A DNA stretch of 64,000 bases from Sporolituus thermophilus DSM 23256 (GCF_900102435.1 NZ_FNBU01000004.1:1-64000), one strand, 5' to 3'. Numbered from the stretch's first letter, positions 46,283 through 58,395 are shown. The notes: generated by a model not told the origin, from the sequence alone. Numbers and translations are program-made.

Positions 46283-46529
46283 GCAAAATAATTTCCCGAA
46301 TATTCCTAAAAGTTAGGCTTTTCACATGCTATAACCGCAAAAAGCAGGTATATAAGTATTTTATATGGCATTAAGTAGTAGCAGATGACTATCTCAGTAT
46401 TCTAAAAATTGGTACAATGGTGTTGGCGCAATGCTGAGGTAGTTGAGAAAACTATATGGCGCAAGGAGGTGACAAGGACACATAAACTTTCCCCAATAAT
46501 AAAAATTAAAACGCAAGGGAGTGTATTTA
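46283..46529. other. Leader region of lactate permease
   Basis: AT-rich, no gene. A half-site-like TTGGTACAATGG near 46411 resembles, but does not complete, a FadR-type operator. AAGGAGGTG occurs 65 bases upstream with no matching frame. No confident promoter was found. Confidence 0.35.
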
Positions 46530-48185
46530 ATGACGTGGACGCAAGTGTATAATCCGCTTGGCAACATTGGTCTTTCGGCGTTGGTTGCTGCTATTCCGCT
46601 CTTCATTCTTCTGTATATGCTCGGCGTCAGACGGTCAAAAGGTCATCATGCCGCCATTGTCGGCGTAACTTCGGCGGTGCTGTTGGCCGTTTTGGTCTGG
46701 GGTATGCCACCCGGGCTAGCTATCAGCGCTACTTTAAACGGCGCCATGTTCGGCATTTTTCCCATCGTCTGGATTGTTGTCACCGCCATCTGGGTTTACA
46801 ACATGACGGTCGAATCCGGTGAATTCGAAATTATAAAAAATTCATTGGCATCTATTACCGATGACCGCCGTCTTCAGGCGCTATTCATCGCCTTCGCCTT
46901 CGGTTCCTTCATTGAAGGCACCGCCGGTTTCGGGACGCCGGTGGCAATTACGGCCGCCATGCTGGTGGGCCTGGGCTTCAACCCCATCTATGCTGCCGGT
47001 ATCTGTCTCATTGCTAACACCGCGCCGGTAGCCTTCGGTGCTATTGGTATACCAATTGTCGTTGCTGCCAATGTTACCCAGCTTGACATGATGCATATCA
47101 GCCAAATCGTTGGCCGCCAGTTGCCGTTTCTGTCCATCATTGTGCCGTTATGGCTGGTTGTAACCATGTGCGGGTGGAAGCGGGCCATGGAAGTACTGCC
47201 GGCTGTGCTGGTCGCCGGTATCTGCTTCGCCGGTACGCAGTTCATCACTTCCAACTATGTTAACCCCTACTTGCCAGATATTACCTCGGCCGTTGTCACC
47301 ATCGTCGGTCTGCTCGTTTTCCTAAAAGTGTGGAAGCCGGCGAATGTCTGGCATTTCCCCAACGAAAAACCTGCCGCCACGGGTGGGGTAAAGCTCCGGT
47401 ACACGACCGGCGAAGTGTTCCGCGCCTGGGCGCCGTACCTCATCTTGGCAGTACTGGTCTTCCTGTGGGCTGACGATAAATATCTGAAGCTCAAGCTGAG
47501 CCTGCTGAACATCGACAAGGCGATGCCCTGGTTTACGATCAACTGGCCGGGCCTGCACGGTCTTGTTATAAAAGCGGCGCCGGTTGTCGCCAAACCGACT
47601 CCCTATCCGGCCCAATACGTTATCAATATTTTCTCGGCCGCTGGTACAGCTATATTCATTTCCGGCCTGCTGTCGCTGTTCATTATTCCTAACTATGGTT
47701 TTGGCCGGGCGATGGCCTGCTTCGGCCGGACGGTTAAGCAGCTGGTATACCCCATCTTTACCATTGCCATGATCCTTGGCCTGGCGTATATCATGAACTA
47801 CTCCGGCATGAGCTCGACGTTAGGTTTGGCCTTCACCGCTACCGGCGCCCTGTTCCCCTTCTTCTCGCCGATTTTGGGCTGGCTCGGCGTCTTCCTGACC
47901 GGTTCCGACACCTCCTCCAACGCGCTCTTCGGTTCGATGCAGAAGACAGCGGCCCAGCAGATTGGCGTCGATCCCAATCTGACGGTAGCGGCCAACTCTT
48001 CGGGCGGCGTTTGCGGCAAGATGATTTCACCGCAAAGCATCTCGGTGGCGACGGCGGCAACCGGCCTGGTAGGCGAGGAAGGTACCATCTTCCGCTTCAC
48101 GCTGTGGCATAGCGTCGCGATGATTATCCTCATGGCCGTGCTGACCTACCTGCAGGCTTACGCTTTGCGTTGGATGCTACCCTAG
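46530..48185 (+). CDS. lctP: L-lactate permease
   Basis: An LctP/LldP-family integral membrane carrier of 551 residues with about 13 helices. Conserved stretches include GSFIEGTAGFGTPVAI, NYSGMSSTLGLA, GWLGVFLTGSDTSSNALFG and NSSGGVCGKMISPQSI. The ATG at 46530 follows AAGGGAGTG; the GTG at 46521 is part of that site. It brings lactate in for the dehydrogenase encoded next. Confidence 0.94.
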   Translation: MTWTQVYNPLGNIGLSALVAAIPLFILLYMLGVRRSKGHHAAIVGVTSAVLLAVLVWGMPPGLAISATLNGAMFGIFPIVWIVVTAIWVYNMTVESGEFEIIKNSLASITDDRRLQALFIAFAFGSFIEGTAGFGTPVAITAAMLVGLGFNPIYAAGICLIANTAPVAFGAIGIPIVVAANVTQLDMMHISQIVGRQLPFLSIIVPLWLVVTMCGWKRAMEVLPAVLVAGICFAGTQFITSNYVNPYLPDITSAVVTIVGLLVFLKVWKPANVWHFPNEKPAATGGVKLRYTTGEVFRAWAPYLILAVLVFLWADDKYLKLKLSLLNIDKAMPWFTINWPGLHGLVIKAAPVVAKPTPYPAQYVINIFSAAGTAIFISGLLSLFIIPNYGFGRAMACFGRTVKQLVYPIFTIAMILGLAYIMNYSGMSSTLGLAFTATGALFPFFSPILGWLGVFLTGSDTSSNALFGSMQKTAAQQIGVDPNLTVAANSSGGVCGKMISPQSISVATAATGLVGEEGTIFRFTLWHSVAMIILMAVLTYLQAYALRWMLP

Positions 48186-48202
48186 TAGAATAGCTGTCAT
48201 AA

Positions 48203-48228
48203 TGGCGGGGTGAGTCCCGCCAGTTTTT
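48203..48228 (+). terminator. Terminator after lctP
   Basis: TGGCGGG (48203-48209) pairs with CCCGCCA (48216-48222), followed by a T-run. Some readthrough into glcD is likely since no separate promoter is evident. Confidence 0.85.
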
Positions 48229-48249
48229 CTCAGAAGGGGAGGAAGACAA

Positions 48250-49629
48250 TTGGAACCACGCATTATTAAAGCTTTAGCCGAAATTGTTGGCCGGGAAAAT
48301 GTGCTGACTTCACCGGAGGAATTAATTTGCTACGGCTATGATGCCACGCCCGGCTTTTCCCGGCTGCCCGAGGTCGTCGTTCGGCCTGGGAACAAAAAGG
48401 AAGTGTCGCGCGTCCTGGCCTTGGCCAATCGCGAAAAAATTCCTGTCTATACGCGCGGTTCGGGAACCAACCTTAGTGCCGGCGTTGTCCCCATGGACGG
48501 CGGTATTGTCTTATCCACCGTGCGCATGAATTCAATCCTGGAGATTGATCCGGAAAATTTCATCGCCGTTGTTGAGCCGGGTGTCATCGTGGCTGAACTC
48601 AACGCCGCGGTGGAAAAGTATGGACTTATTTACCCGCCCGATCCCGGCACGGTCACTACCGCTTCCATGGGTGGCACGGTTGCAGAAAATTCGGGCGGCC
48701 TGCGCGGCCTTAAATACGGCGTGACCAAGCATTACGTCCTCGGCTTGGAAGTGGTGCTGGCCGACGGCCAAATTGCCGAATTCGGCGGGCGCACGCTGCG
48801 CTCGCCTGGCTATGATATGGTCATGCTGTTTACCGGTTCGGAAGGTACCCTGGGCGTCATCACCAAGATAATTGTCCGGCTGGTGCCGGCGCCGACCCAT
48901 CGCAAGAGCATGATTGCCGTATTTCACGATTTAAATGGCGCCGGCAAATCAATTGCCGATATTATTGGCCACAAAATTATTCCGGCAACCCTGGAAATTA
49001 TGGACAACTATACCATTCGCACCGTGGAAAGCTTTGTCAAATTAGGACTGCCGGTCGAAGCCGAAGCAATAATTCTGGCCGAGGTTGACGGTGACGAGGC
49101 GACCGTTGCGCAGGACGCGGCCAAAATGGAGAAAATTCTGCGCGAAAACGGCGGTCAGGTGCGGGTGGCTACTAGTGCCCAGGAGCGGGATCAGATCTGG
49201 GCGGCCCGCCGGGCGGCATTGCCGTCGCTGGCCAAGCTCCGTCCGTCCACCTTTTGCGAAGATGCCACCGTGCCGCGCAGCAAGGTGCCTGATATGGTGC
49301 GCCGCATCACGGAAATCGCCCAAAAATACGACGTGCAAATTGGCACTTTTGGCCATGCCGGCGATGGTAATCTTCACCCCACGCTCGTATCCGACCTGCG
49401 CAACAACACCGAAATGGAACGGGTCTACCAAGCCATGGACGAAATTTTCCTGACCGCGCTCGAGCTGGATGGTACGCTGTCTGGCGAGCATGGCATCGGT
49501 CTGGGAAAGCTGAAATATATGCCCGCCCAATTTGGCGAGGTGGGCTTGGATGTTATGCGGGCCATTAAAAAGGCCTTGGACCCCAACGGTATTCTTAATC
49601 CCGGCAAACTGGTCGGTCAACTGCAGTAA
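48250..49629 (+). CDS. glcD: FAD-linked (D-)lactate/glycolate dehydrogenase, GlcD family
   Basis: A 459-residue VAO-type flavoprotein oxidising a 2-hydroxyacid to a 2-oxoacid. FAD-binding segments are YTRGSGTNLSAG, PPDPGTVTTASMGGTVAENSGG and SEGTLGVITK. The C-terminal half has GHAGDGNLHPT and SGEHGIG, with metal-type histidines. The start is TTG, with GGGGAGGAAG before it. Beside lctP, lactate is the probable substrate. No etfAB or glcF iron-sulfur partner is adjacent. Confidence 0.9.
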   Translation: MEPRIIKALAEIVGRENVLTSPEELICYGYDATPGFSRLPEVVVRPGNKKEVSRVLALANREKIPVYTRGSGTNLSAGVVPMDGGIVLSTVRMNSILEIDPENFIAVVEPGVIVAELNAAVEKYGLIYPPDPGTVTTASMGGTVAENSGGLRGLKYGVTKHYVLGLEVVLADGQIAEFGGRTLRSPGYDMVMLFTGSEGTLGVITKIIVRLVPAPTHRKSMIAVFHDLNGAGKSIADIIGHKIIPATLEIMDNYTIRTVESFVKLGLPVEAEAIILAEVDGDEATVAQDAAKMEKILRENGGQVRVATSAQERDQIWAARRAALPSLAKLRPSTFCEDATVPRSKVPDMVRRITEIAQKYDVQIGTFGHAGDGNLHPTLVSDLRNNTEMERVYQAMDEIFLTALELDGTLSGEHGIGLGKLKYMPAQFGEVGLDVMRAIKKALDPNGILNPGKLVGQLQ

Positions 49630-49700
49630 GCAAAGGGTGGCGGCCACGGCCGCCCCCCTTTGCTTACTGGCACCCCTCCGGGTAGGGGGAGTGGAGGGGT
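49629..49700. repeat. Two consecutive GC-rich hairpins after glcD
   Basis: AGCAAAGGG (49629-49637) pairs with CCCTTTGCT (49656-49664) around an inner GGCGGC/GCCGCC stem. ACCCCTCC (49672-49679) pairs with GGAGGGGT (49693-49700). Neither has a T-run, so they may stabilise the 3' end or form a repeat element. Confidence 0.6.
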
Positions 49701-49702
49701 CA

Positions 49703-49731
49703 TTGTATTTTCCCAGGACGAGCGGTATAAT
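49703..49731 (+). promoter_or_regulatory. Promoter of tatA-tatC
   Basis: TTGTAT (49703-49708), 17-base spacer, TATAAT (49726-49731). Confidence 0.72.
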
Positions 49732-49780
49732 AGTATTGGGAAAAATTCGCAAACAAAATTGAAGGCTAGGGAGTGACACC

Positions 49781-49969
49781 ATGTTTAATCTCGGCATTCC
49801 GGAACTTATTTTAATTTTAGTTATCGCCCTGGTGGTCTTTGGTCCGGGCAAGCTACCGGAAGTAGGCCGGGCGTTGGGTAAGGGCATTCAGGAATTCCGG
49901 CGGGCGACGGCGGGTGAGCCGGCCAAGGAAGAGCCAAAGGCTGAAGCCAAAACGGAAGAGAAAAAGTAA
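49781..49969 (+). CDS. tatA: Sec-independent translocase subunit TatA
   Basis: A 62-residue TatA/E protein: one N-terminal membrane helix (about 5-22), the hinge [17 protein letters not shown], then an amphipathic helix and a charged Lys/Glu/Ala tail. It forms the transport pore for folded proteins. Start with GGGAGTGA. It is followed 11 bases later by tatC. Confidence 0.95.
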   Translation: MFNLGIPELILILVIALVVFGPGKLPEVGRALGKGIQEFRRATAGEPAKEEPKAEAKTEEKK

Positions 49970-49980
49970 GGAGTGGCGAG

Positions 49981-50757
49981 ATGGCGGAGACCAAAACGGA
50001 GCTTCAGGACCAGCAAGCGGTCGCCCTGCCGCAAGCCGAAGCCCAGGCTGCTGATACTGACGGCGGCGCGGAAATGTCGCTTATCGACCATCTGGAGGAA
50101 CTGCGCCGCCGGCTCTTGATTTCGCTGGCAGCCGTGGCTCTAGGCAGTATTGTCTGTTATTTTTATGCCCAGGAACTTGTGCATTACATAACCGCTCCCG
50201 CCGGTAAATTATACTATATGAACCCGGCCGAAGCGTTTTTCACCTATCTCAAGGTATCCTTTTTCGCCGGATTTTTGCTGGCCCTGCCGGTCGTCTTATA
50301 TCAGATGTGGGCCTTTGTCGTTCCGGCTCTGACCAAACGGGAGCGACAAGCATCGCTGATTTTGGTGCCCGCGTCGCTGGCGCTGTTCTTTCTGGGCCTG
50401 GCCTTTTCGTATTTCCTCGTGCTGCCGGCAGGCATTAAATTTTTCATCGGCTTTGCCACCGAAGATTTGCAACCGATGTTCTCAATCGGCCAATACCTTT
50501 CTTTCGTCATTTCGTTTTTGCTGCCCTTTGGCGTTATTTTTGAATTGCCTTTGCTCATATTTATCATGGCGAAATTTGGCCTTATCAGCTCGGCCTATCT
50601 GGTGGCCAAGCGGAAAATTATGCTGGTTATGGCCTTCGTCGTCGGCGCCGTGATTTCGCCGACGCCCGACGTTTTTTCGCAGACCATGGTGGCCATTCCT
50701 TTACTCTTTCTGTATGAAATCAGTATTTTGGCCGTGAAGTATATTCTGCGTAAGTAG
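49981..50757 (+). CDS. tatC: Sec-independent translocase subunit TatC
   Basis: A six-helix membrane receptor for twin-arginine signals. The cytoplasmic N-terminus contains the conserved SLIDHLEELRRRL, and AFFTYLKVSFFAG and SPTPDVFSQ follow. The extra about 30 N-terminal residues (Gln/Ala-rich) are longer than in most TatC; a later start was not supported by a binding site. It makes a minimal TatAC system. Confidence 0.95.
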   Translation: MAETKTELQDQQAVALPQAEAQAADTDGGAEMSLIDHLEELRRRLLISLAAVALGSIVCYFYAQELVHYITAPAGKLYYMNPAEAFFTYLKVSFFAGFLLALPVVLYQMWAFVVPALTKRERQASLILVPASLALFFLGLAFSYFLVLPAGIKFFIGFATEDLQPMFSIGQYLSFVISFLLPFGVIFELPLLIFIMAKFGLISSAYLVAKRKIMLVMAFVVGAVISPTPDVFSQTMVAIPLLFLYEISILAVKYILRK

Positions 50758-50796
50758 GAGAAACTAGGAGCAGAAGTTTCCGAAAGGAGCATAGTT

Positions 50797-52257
50797 TTGG
50801 CCTTTAACGACTTACGGGAATTTATTGCGGCGCTGGAGCGGCGCGGCTGGTTGAAGCGCATAACGGCGCCGGTAGACTGTGAGCTGGAAATTACGGAAAT
50901 TACCGACCGGGTGTGCAAGCGCCAGGGCGACAAGAACGTGGCCCTGCTGTTTGAAAATGTTAAGGGTTATGATATTCCGGTGCTGATGAATGCTTTTGGC
51001 AGCATGGAGCGTATGGCCCTCGCCCTGGGAGTTGACAAGATCGACGACATCGCCGACGAAATCCGCCGACTTATTAAACTGCCGCAAGCATCGCTGCAAG
51101 GGGCTTTCGATGTGCTTAAACTGCTGCCGTCCCTGAAACCGGCGTTTAACTTTCCCAAAATGGTAAAAACCGGGCCTTGCAAAGAGGTCATTATCCGGGA
51201 CAACCCTTCCTTGGACAAGTTTCCCATCCTTAAGTGCTGGCCTGGTGACGCCGGCCGATTTATCACCCTGCCGCTGGTGTTTACCAAGAATCCTACGACC
51301 GGCAAGCGCAATGTCGGAATGTACCGCATGCAGGTCTACGACGGGCAAACGACCGGGATGCACTGGCATATCCACAAAGGCGGAGCCGAAAACTACCGGG
51401 CCCATAAAGAAGCAGGCAAAAACCGGATTGAGGTGGCAGTGGCAATTGGCGGTGATCCGGTGGTAACCTATGCGGCAACGGCGCCGCTGCCGCCCGGCAT
51501 GGATGAAATGGTGTTCGCCGGTTTTCTGCGCAAGAAACCGGTCGAAATGGTGAAGTGCGAGACCGTTGACCTGGAAGTGCCGGCAACGAGTGAAATCGTC
51601 CTGGAAGGCTATGTCGATCTGACCGAATTGCGCCGGGAAGGTCCCTTTGGCGACCATACCGGTTATTATTCACTGGCCGACCTTTATCCCGTCTTTCATC
51701 TTACCTGTATTACCCACCGCCGCGACCCCATCTATCCGGCTACCATTGTCGGCAAGCCGCCGATGGAGGATTGTTACCTGGCCAAAGCGACGGAACGGAT
51801 TTTCCTGCCGCTGCTGCAACTCCAGCTACCGGAAATCGTGGACATCAACCTGCCGCTGGAAGGAGTATTTCATAACTGTGCCGTCGTATCGATCCGCAAA
51901 AGCTACCCCCAACACGCCAAAAAAGTAATGCATGCCCTGTGGGGCATGGGACAAATGATGTTTACCAAAATGATCATCGTGGTCGATGCCCATGTCAATG
52001 TCCAGGACATGAATGAAGTGTGGTGGCGCGTTTTCAACAACATTGACGCCCGCCGCGACATCGTCATGGTTGACGGTCCTCTTGACGCCCTTGACCACGC
52101 CTCGCCCATGCCGCACTGGGGAACCAAGGTAGGCATCGACGCTACCAAAACCTGGCCGGAGGAGGGGCACCCGCGCGAGTGGCCTGATGAGATTGCCATG
52201 TCTGACGACATTCGCCGCCGGGTCGACGCTAGATGGGCCGAACTTGGGCTGGATTAG
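50797..52257 (+). CDS. UbiD-family prenylated-FMN decarboxylase
   Basis: A 486-residue UbiD-fold enzyme that removes carboxyl groups from aromatic or unsaturated acids with prenylated FMN. Segments include GMYRMQVYDGQTTGMHWHIHKGG, EGPFGDHTGYY (catalytic Glu region) and SIRKSYPQHAKKVMHALWG. The start is TTG, with GAAAGGAGC upstream. A role in menaquinone precursor decarboxylation is likely given a nearby polyprenyl synthase (inference); no ubiX is in the window. Confidence 0.88.
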   Translation: MAFNDLREFIAALERRGWLKRITAPVDCELEITEITDRVCKRQGDKNVALLFENVKGYDIPVLMNAFGSMERMALALGVDKIDDIADEIRRLIKLPQASLQGAFDVLKLLPSLKPAFNFPKMVKTGPCKEVIIRDNPSLDKFPILKCWPGDAGRFITLPLVFTKNPTTGKRNVGMYRMQVYDGQTTGMHWHIHKGGAENYRAHKEAGKNRIEVAVAIGGDPVVTYAATAPLPPGMDEMVFAGFLRKKPVEMVKCETVDLEVPATSEIVLEGYVDLTELRREGPFGDHTGYYSLADLYPVFHLTCITHRRDPIYPATIVGKPPMEDCYLAKATERIFLPLLQLQLPEIVDINLPLEGVFHNCAVVSIRKSYPQHAKKVMHALWGMGQMMFTKMIIVVDAHVNVQDMNEVWWRVFNNIDARRDIVMVDGPLDALDHASPMPHWGTKVGIDATKTWPEEGHPREWPDEIAMSDDIRRRVDARWAELGLD

Positions 52258-52265
52258 GGGGAAAC

Positions 52266-52295
52266 TTGACAGGTTTAGCCATTTATTGCTATGAT
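52266..52295 (+). promoter_or_regulatory. Promoter of the valS T-box leader
   Basis: TTGACA (52266-52271), 18-base spacer, TATGAT (52290-52295). It begins 8 bases after the ubiD-type gene. Confidence 0.82.
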
Positions 52296-52309
52296 AATGC
52301 TAACATTGA

Positions 52310-52512
52310 CAAGCGGCGATGACGGGAAGGAGTAGCCCCATGCCCCGCCAGAGAGAGCGCCTCCTGGGCTGCAAGGGCGCTTCGGATCAGCATGTGGCCA
52401 AGTCGTCCCCGAGCCGGCAGGCTGAAGGGTGAGTAGGTCTGCCCGCACGGCCGGGGCGTTATTCCGGCACGAGTGCCCGCTTAAGCAAGCGGGAATAAAG
52501 GTGGTACCGCGG
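52310..52512 (+). ncRNA. T-box riboswitch (valine)
   Basis: The canonical T-box AAGGTGGTACCGCGG (52498-52512) pairs with uncharged tRNA CCA ends. The 5' stem I region contains GGGAAGGAGTAG (K-turn/specifier-loop 5' strand) and the 3' strand GGGTGAGTAGGTCTG, which offers Val codons GTA and GTC; I could not fix which is the specifier. The downstream gene is valS, so uncharged tRNA-Val is the expected ligand. Confidence 0.92.
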
Positions 52513-52515
52513 AAG

Positions 52516-52557
52516 TAAGCCTTTCGTCCTTTAGAAGGATAAAGGCTTTTTATTTTT
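52516..52557 (+). terminator. T-box-controlled terminator
   Basis: AAGCCTTT (52517-52524) with an inner TCCTT/AAGGA stem pairs with AAAGGCTT, followed by TTTATTTTT. It is mutually exclusive with the antiterminator that contains the T-box. Confidence 0.92.
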
Positions 52558-52583
52558 GGGCGAAAAAGACAGGAGGTTTGTGC

Positions 52584-55238
<2,655 letters not shown>

Positions 55239-55251
55239 GGAAGGCCGGCCT

Positions 55252-56532
55252 ATGACTTACCAACAAGCCCTGGAATATCTGGCAACGCTGAATAAATTCG
55301 GCATTAATCTCGGACTGGCCCGCATCGAACGACTGCTTGACCTGATGGGCCATCCTGAGCGCCGCTACCGTACGGTGCATGTTACCGGCACCAACGGCAA
55401 GGGCTCGACTACGGCGATGCTGGCCGCAATCTTGCAGGCGAGCGGGGTGAAAACCGGGATGTATACATCGCCCCATTTAGTAGAGTACACTGAGCGGATG
55501 GCGGTGGACGGCCGTCCGGCCGCCCCTGCCGCTTTCGCAGCCGCGATTGAGCATACCCGCCGGTTTGTTGAGCAGATGACGGCAGAGGGGTGGGAGCACC
55601 CTACCGAATTTGAAGTCCTGACGGCGGCGGCCTTTCATTATTTTGCCGAGGCGAAAGTGGAGTATGCTGTCATCGAGGTTGGCCTTGGGGGCCTCTTGGA
55701 CTCGACCAATGTCGTTAGCCCCGAAGTAGCGGTTATTACTAATGTAGCCTTGGAACATACCGACCGCTGCGGCGCCACGGTTAGGGAAATTGCCCGGCAC
55801 AAGGCCGGCATTATCAAGGCGGGCGTGCCGGTCGTCACTGCTGCCGAAGGGGAAGCCCTTGCCGTAATCCGCCAGACGGCTGCGGCCTGCGGCAGCATGC
55901 TGTACGTGCGGGGACAGGACTTTGCCGGCGAGTATCTGGGACAGCACGGCTATTGCCAAAAGGTCGCCGTTCATACCGCACAACATGGTAGGCTCGGGCC
56001 TTTTTCCCTTACCTTGCTTGGGCGGCACCAGGTGGAAAATTGTGCTATCGCCGTCATGGCGGCCCTGGTCCTTGCCGGTCGGGGCGCACCAATTACGCCG
56101 GCCGCGATCGCGGCCGGACTGGCCGCGGCGCGCTGGCCGGGACGGTTCGAAGTTTTTCCCGGAGAGCCTGTCGTGGTGGTGGACGGTGCTCATAATCCCC
56201 ACGGCGCGCAGGCGCTGCGGGCTGCGCTTGACGAGGTTTTTGGCGGGCAGCCGGTTACTTTTCTGCTGGGGATACTGCGTGATAAGGACATCGCCGGTAT
56301 AGTGCGCGCTCTGGTGCGACCATACGACAAGGTAGTCGTCGCGGCGCCGTTGTCCGAACGGGCTGCGGCCCCGGGCGAAATTGCCCGGGAAATAGGCGGC
56401 TACGTGGAAGAAGCCCCGAGTATTGCGGCAGGGCTGGCGCGGGCCCGCCGGTTGGGCGGGGCGGATGGCGTGGTTTGTGCGGCCGGCTCGCTGTATCTTA
56501 TCGGTACGGTACGGCAAATAATTTTGCCATAA
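55252..56532 (+). CDS. folC: Folylpolyglutamate/dihydrofolate synthase
   Basis: A Mur-ligase-like enzyme adding glutamate to folates, 426 residues. The P-loop is VTGTNGKGSTTAML, with later DGAHNPHGAQAL and GILRDKDIAG. The ATG at 55252 follows AAGGAAGG; the longer frame from 55168 overlaps valS and has no site. It lies 13 bases from valS, so both share the T-box transcript. Confidence 0.94.
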   Translation: MTYQQALEYLATLNKFGINLGLARIERLLDLMGHPERRYRTVHVTGTNGKGSTTAMLAAILQASGVKTGMYTSPHLVEYTERMAVDGRPAAPAAFAAAIEHTRRFVEQMTAEGWEHPTEFEVLTAAAFHYFAEAKVEYAVIEVGLGGLLDSTNVVSPEVAVITNVALEHTDRCGATVREIARHKAGIIKAGVPVVTAAEGEALAVIRQTAAACGSMLYVRGQDFAGEYLGQHGYCQKVAVHTAQHGRLGPFSLTLLGRHQVENCAIAVMAALVLAGRGAPITPAAIAAGLAAARWPGRFEVFPGEPVVVVDGAHNPHGAQALRAALDEVFGGQPVTFLLGILRDKDIAGIVRALVRPYDKVVVAAPLSERAAAPGEIAREIGGYVEEAPSIAAGLARARRLGGADGVVCAAGSLYLIGTVRQIILP

Positions 56533-56535
56533 ACA

Positions 56536-56564
56536 TAGACAAATAAGGCGCGCTTGGATATAAT
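56536..56564 (+). promoter_or_regulatory. Promoter of the O-antigen-ligase-like gene
   Basis: TAGACA (56536-56541), 17-base spacer, TATAAT (56559-56564), with the start codon at 56582. Confidence 0.72.
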
Positions 56565-56581
56565 ATAGCTGGTGAAAAGTT

Positions 56582-57820
56582 GTGCACATAACCTACCGGA
56601 CAACTAAAACTCAGTATATATTGGACTACCTCATCGAGCACTGCATTATTGCGGTGGCCTTTTTTTTGCCGTTGTCCCTGACGGTTTCGACGGTTTTTCT
56701 CGGTGGCGGGGCGCTGCTGTGGGCCGGCAAAATGGCTTTGGCACGGCGCCTGGCGCTCAAACCTACCCCTTTGGATGGTCCTATCGCCCTATTAGTGGTA
56801 TTGTCGGCCGCATCCGTTCTTGTTTCGCCGGACCGCTCGTTTAGTTTTTACAATTATTATCACTTGATGGGGCGGTATATTATCATTTATTATATTATTA
56901 TCAACAACGTCCACTCTCTGACGCAGCTTAAACGTATTGTATGGGCGGTGCTGGCCTCGGCCGCCGTTGTTACCGCCTATGGCTTTTACCAATATGTATG
57001 TGGGATAGATATTTCCGCCTTTGAATGGGTGGACGGTGAGCAGTTTCCCGACTTAAAAGTGCGCGTCTTTTCTACGCTGCAAAATCCTAATCTCCTGGCT
57101 GGCTTTCTGGTCATGATCATGGCGCTGGCTGCGGGGCTGGCGCTGCGCGGTGCTCCTTCCTTCCCGCGGCGGCTGGCATTTGCTATCTTTATTGGCCTTC
57201 TGGGCGGTTGTTTGGTACTTACGTATTCCCGCGGCGCATGGCTTAGCGTGTTGGCGGTGATTGGCGCCTACGGCGTGCTGCATAACCGGCGCATCTTCTG
57301 GTTATTGCTCTTAATTCCGGCGGCCGTGCTGCCGGCGCATGATGCAGTCCTGGAGCGGCTGCTTTCGATCATCAATCCAACCGATACGTCTTCCACCCTG
57401 CGCATCGCCCTTTGGGAAAGCACCGTGGCCATGATTATGGACCGGCCGCTCTTAGGAATCGGCTGGGGGGCATATTGGCTGGTATACCCGGAATATGACT
57501 TCTTTGTCCAGAATGCCGGCACAAAAATTTTCCACGCCCATAATCTTTATTTGCAGATAGCCGCGGAAATCGGCATTCCCGGTTTTCTTGCCTTTCTTAC
57601 CGTAATGGCCGGGCACGCGCGGCTGGCCGTCCGGCTGATTGACAATACCGGCGACCGGTGGGCCTCTGCCCTTATGCTGGGAGTGGTGGCCGCGTTAGTG
57701 GGTTTGGCTGTCAGCGGCCTGACCGACCACATTTTGTTTAACATCCAGCTGTCAATGCTGTTTTGGTTGCTTAATGCCATGGTGGTAGTGGTGTGGCACA
57801 ACGCATACCTGCGGGCTTAA
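56582..57820 (+). CDS. O-antigen ligase/polymerase family membrane protein
   Basis: A polytopic protein of 412 residues with about ten helices. The Wzy_C signature is in the C-terminal half: YSRGAWLSV, then a large loop with ISTLR-like TSSTLRIALW and GIGWGAY, and FHAHNLYLQIAAEIG with the catalytic-type His. It probably joins or polymerises surface glycans, which fits an outer-membrane-bearing Firmicute. The start is GTG, with GGTGAAAAG. No other glycan gene is adjacent. Confidence 0.82.
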   Translation: MHITYRTTKTQYILDYLIEHCIIAVAFFLPLSLTVSTVFLGGGALLWAGKMALARRLALKPTPLDGPIALLVVLSAASVLVSPDRSFSFYNYYHLMGRYIIIYYIIINNVHSLTQLKRIVWAVLASAAVVTAYGFYQYVCGIDISAFEWVDGEQFPDLKVRVFSTLQNPNLLAGFLVMIMALAAGLALRGAPSFPRRLAFAIFIGLLGGCLVLTYSRGAWLSVLAVIGAYGVLHNRRIFWLLLLIPAAVLPAHDAVLERLLSIINPTDTSSTLRIALWESTVAMIMDRPLLGIGWGAYWLVYPEYDFFVQNAGTKIFHAHNLYLQIAAEIGIPGFLAFLTVMAGHARLAVRLIDNTGDRWASALMLGVVAALVGLAVSGLTDHILFNIQLSMLFWLLNAMVVVVWHNAYLRA

Positions 57821-57939
57821 GTGCAACTTCGTTCACATTTTGTGTAATTTAGTGCATATTTCCTCTTCAGCCCGGCAGGGATTTTTTATGTCTGTTGCGA
57901 ATTTTATTATATAAATAATAAAATAATCAAGAGAACCAC

Positions 57940-57963
57940 AGGGCCTAGTGCCCTTAATTTTTT
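57940..57963 (+). terminator. Terminator before the hydrogenase-linked cluster
   Basis: AGGGC (57940-57944) pairs with GCCCT (57950-57954), followed by AA and a T-rich tract. Confidence 0.65.
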
Positions 57964-57973
57964 CCGCGCAGTT

Positions 57974-58002
57974 TTGTGAAATTTCGAACATACATTTATA
58001 TT
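57974..58002 (+). promoter_or_regulatory. Promoter candidate of the hydrogenase-linked cluster
   Basis: TTGTGA (57974-57979), 17-base spacer, TATATT (57997-58002), 37 bases before the first start codon. Confidence 0.6.
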
Positions 58003-58038
58003 CTACCATTTGCAAACGGGTGGCGGGGAGGCGGGAAG

Positions 58039-58389
58039 ATGAAATTGGCCCAAATCCGGGAAATACTGCAGGCCGAGGTGATTTGCGGCGAAAACTTGCT
58101 GGAAACGGAAGCGATCTGCGCTTGCGGTGCTGACCTGATGAGCGACGTATTGGCTTTTACCAAAGAAAAAACGTTGCTTTTGACGGGTTTAACCAATATT
58201 CAGGTCATCCGGACAGCCGAAGTGAGCGATTTAGTCGGCATCGTGTTTGTTCGCGGCAAACGGCCGGGCGATGACGTGGTCCGGTTAGCCAAGGCCAAAG
58301 GTATTCCGTTGTTTGTTTGCAGCCTTCCTTTGTATGAGGCCTGCGGACTATTATATACCAACGGCTTGGTCGGTTGTTCCCAACGGTGA
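58039..58389 (+). CDS. DRTGG-domain protein
   Basis: A 116-residue stand-alone DRTGG domain, a fold found in HPr kinase N-termini and in phosphotransacetylases, thought to sense ligands. The start at 58039 has GGGGAGGCGGG. Cysteines occur in AICACGAD and near the end. It is the first of two DRTGG genes in this cluster and opens a run of closely spaced genes leading to hydrogenase subunits. Confidence 0.75.
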   Translation: MKLAQIREILQAEVICGENLLETEAICACGADLMSDVLAFTKEKTLLLTGLTNIQVIRTAEVSDLVGIVFVRGKRPGDDVVRLAKAKGIPLFVCSLPLYEACGLLYTNGLVGCSQR

Positions 58390-58395
58390 TGGACA

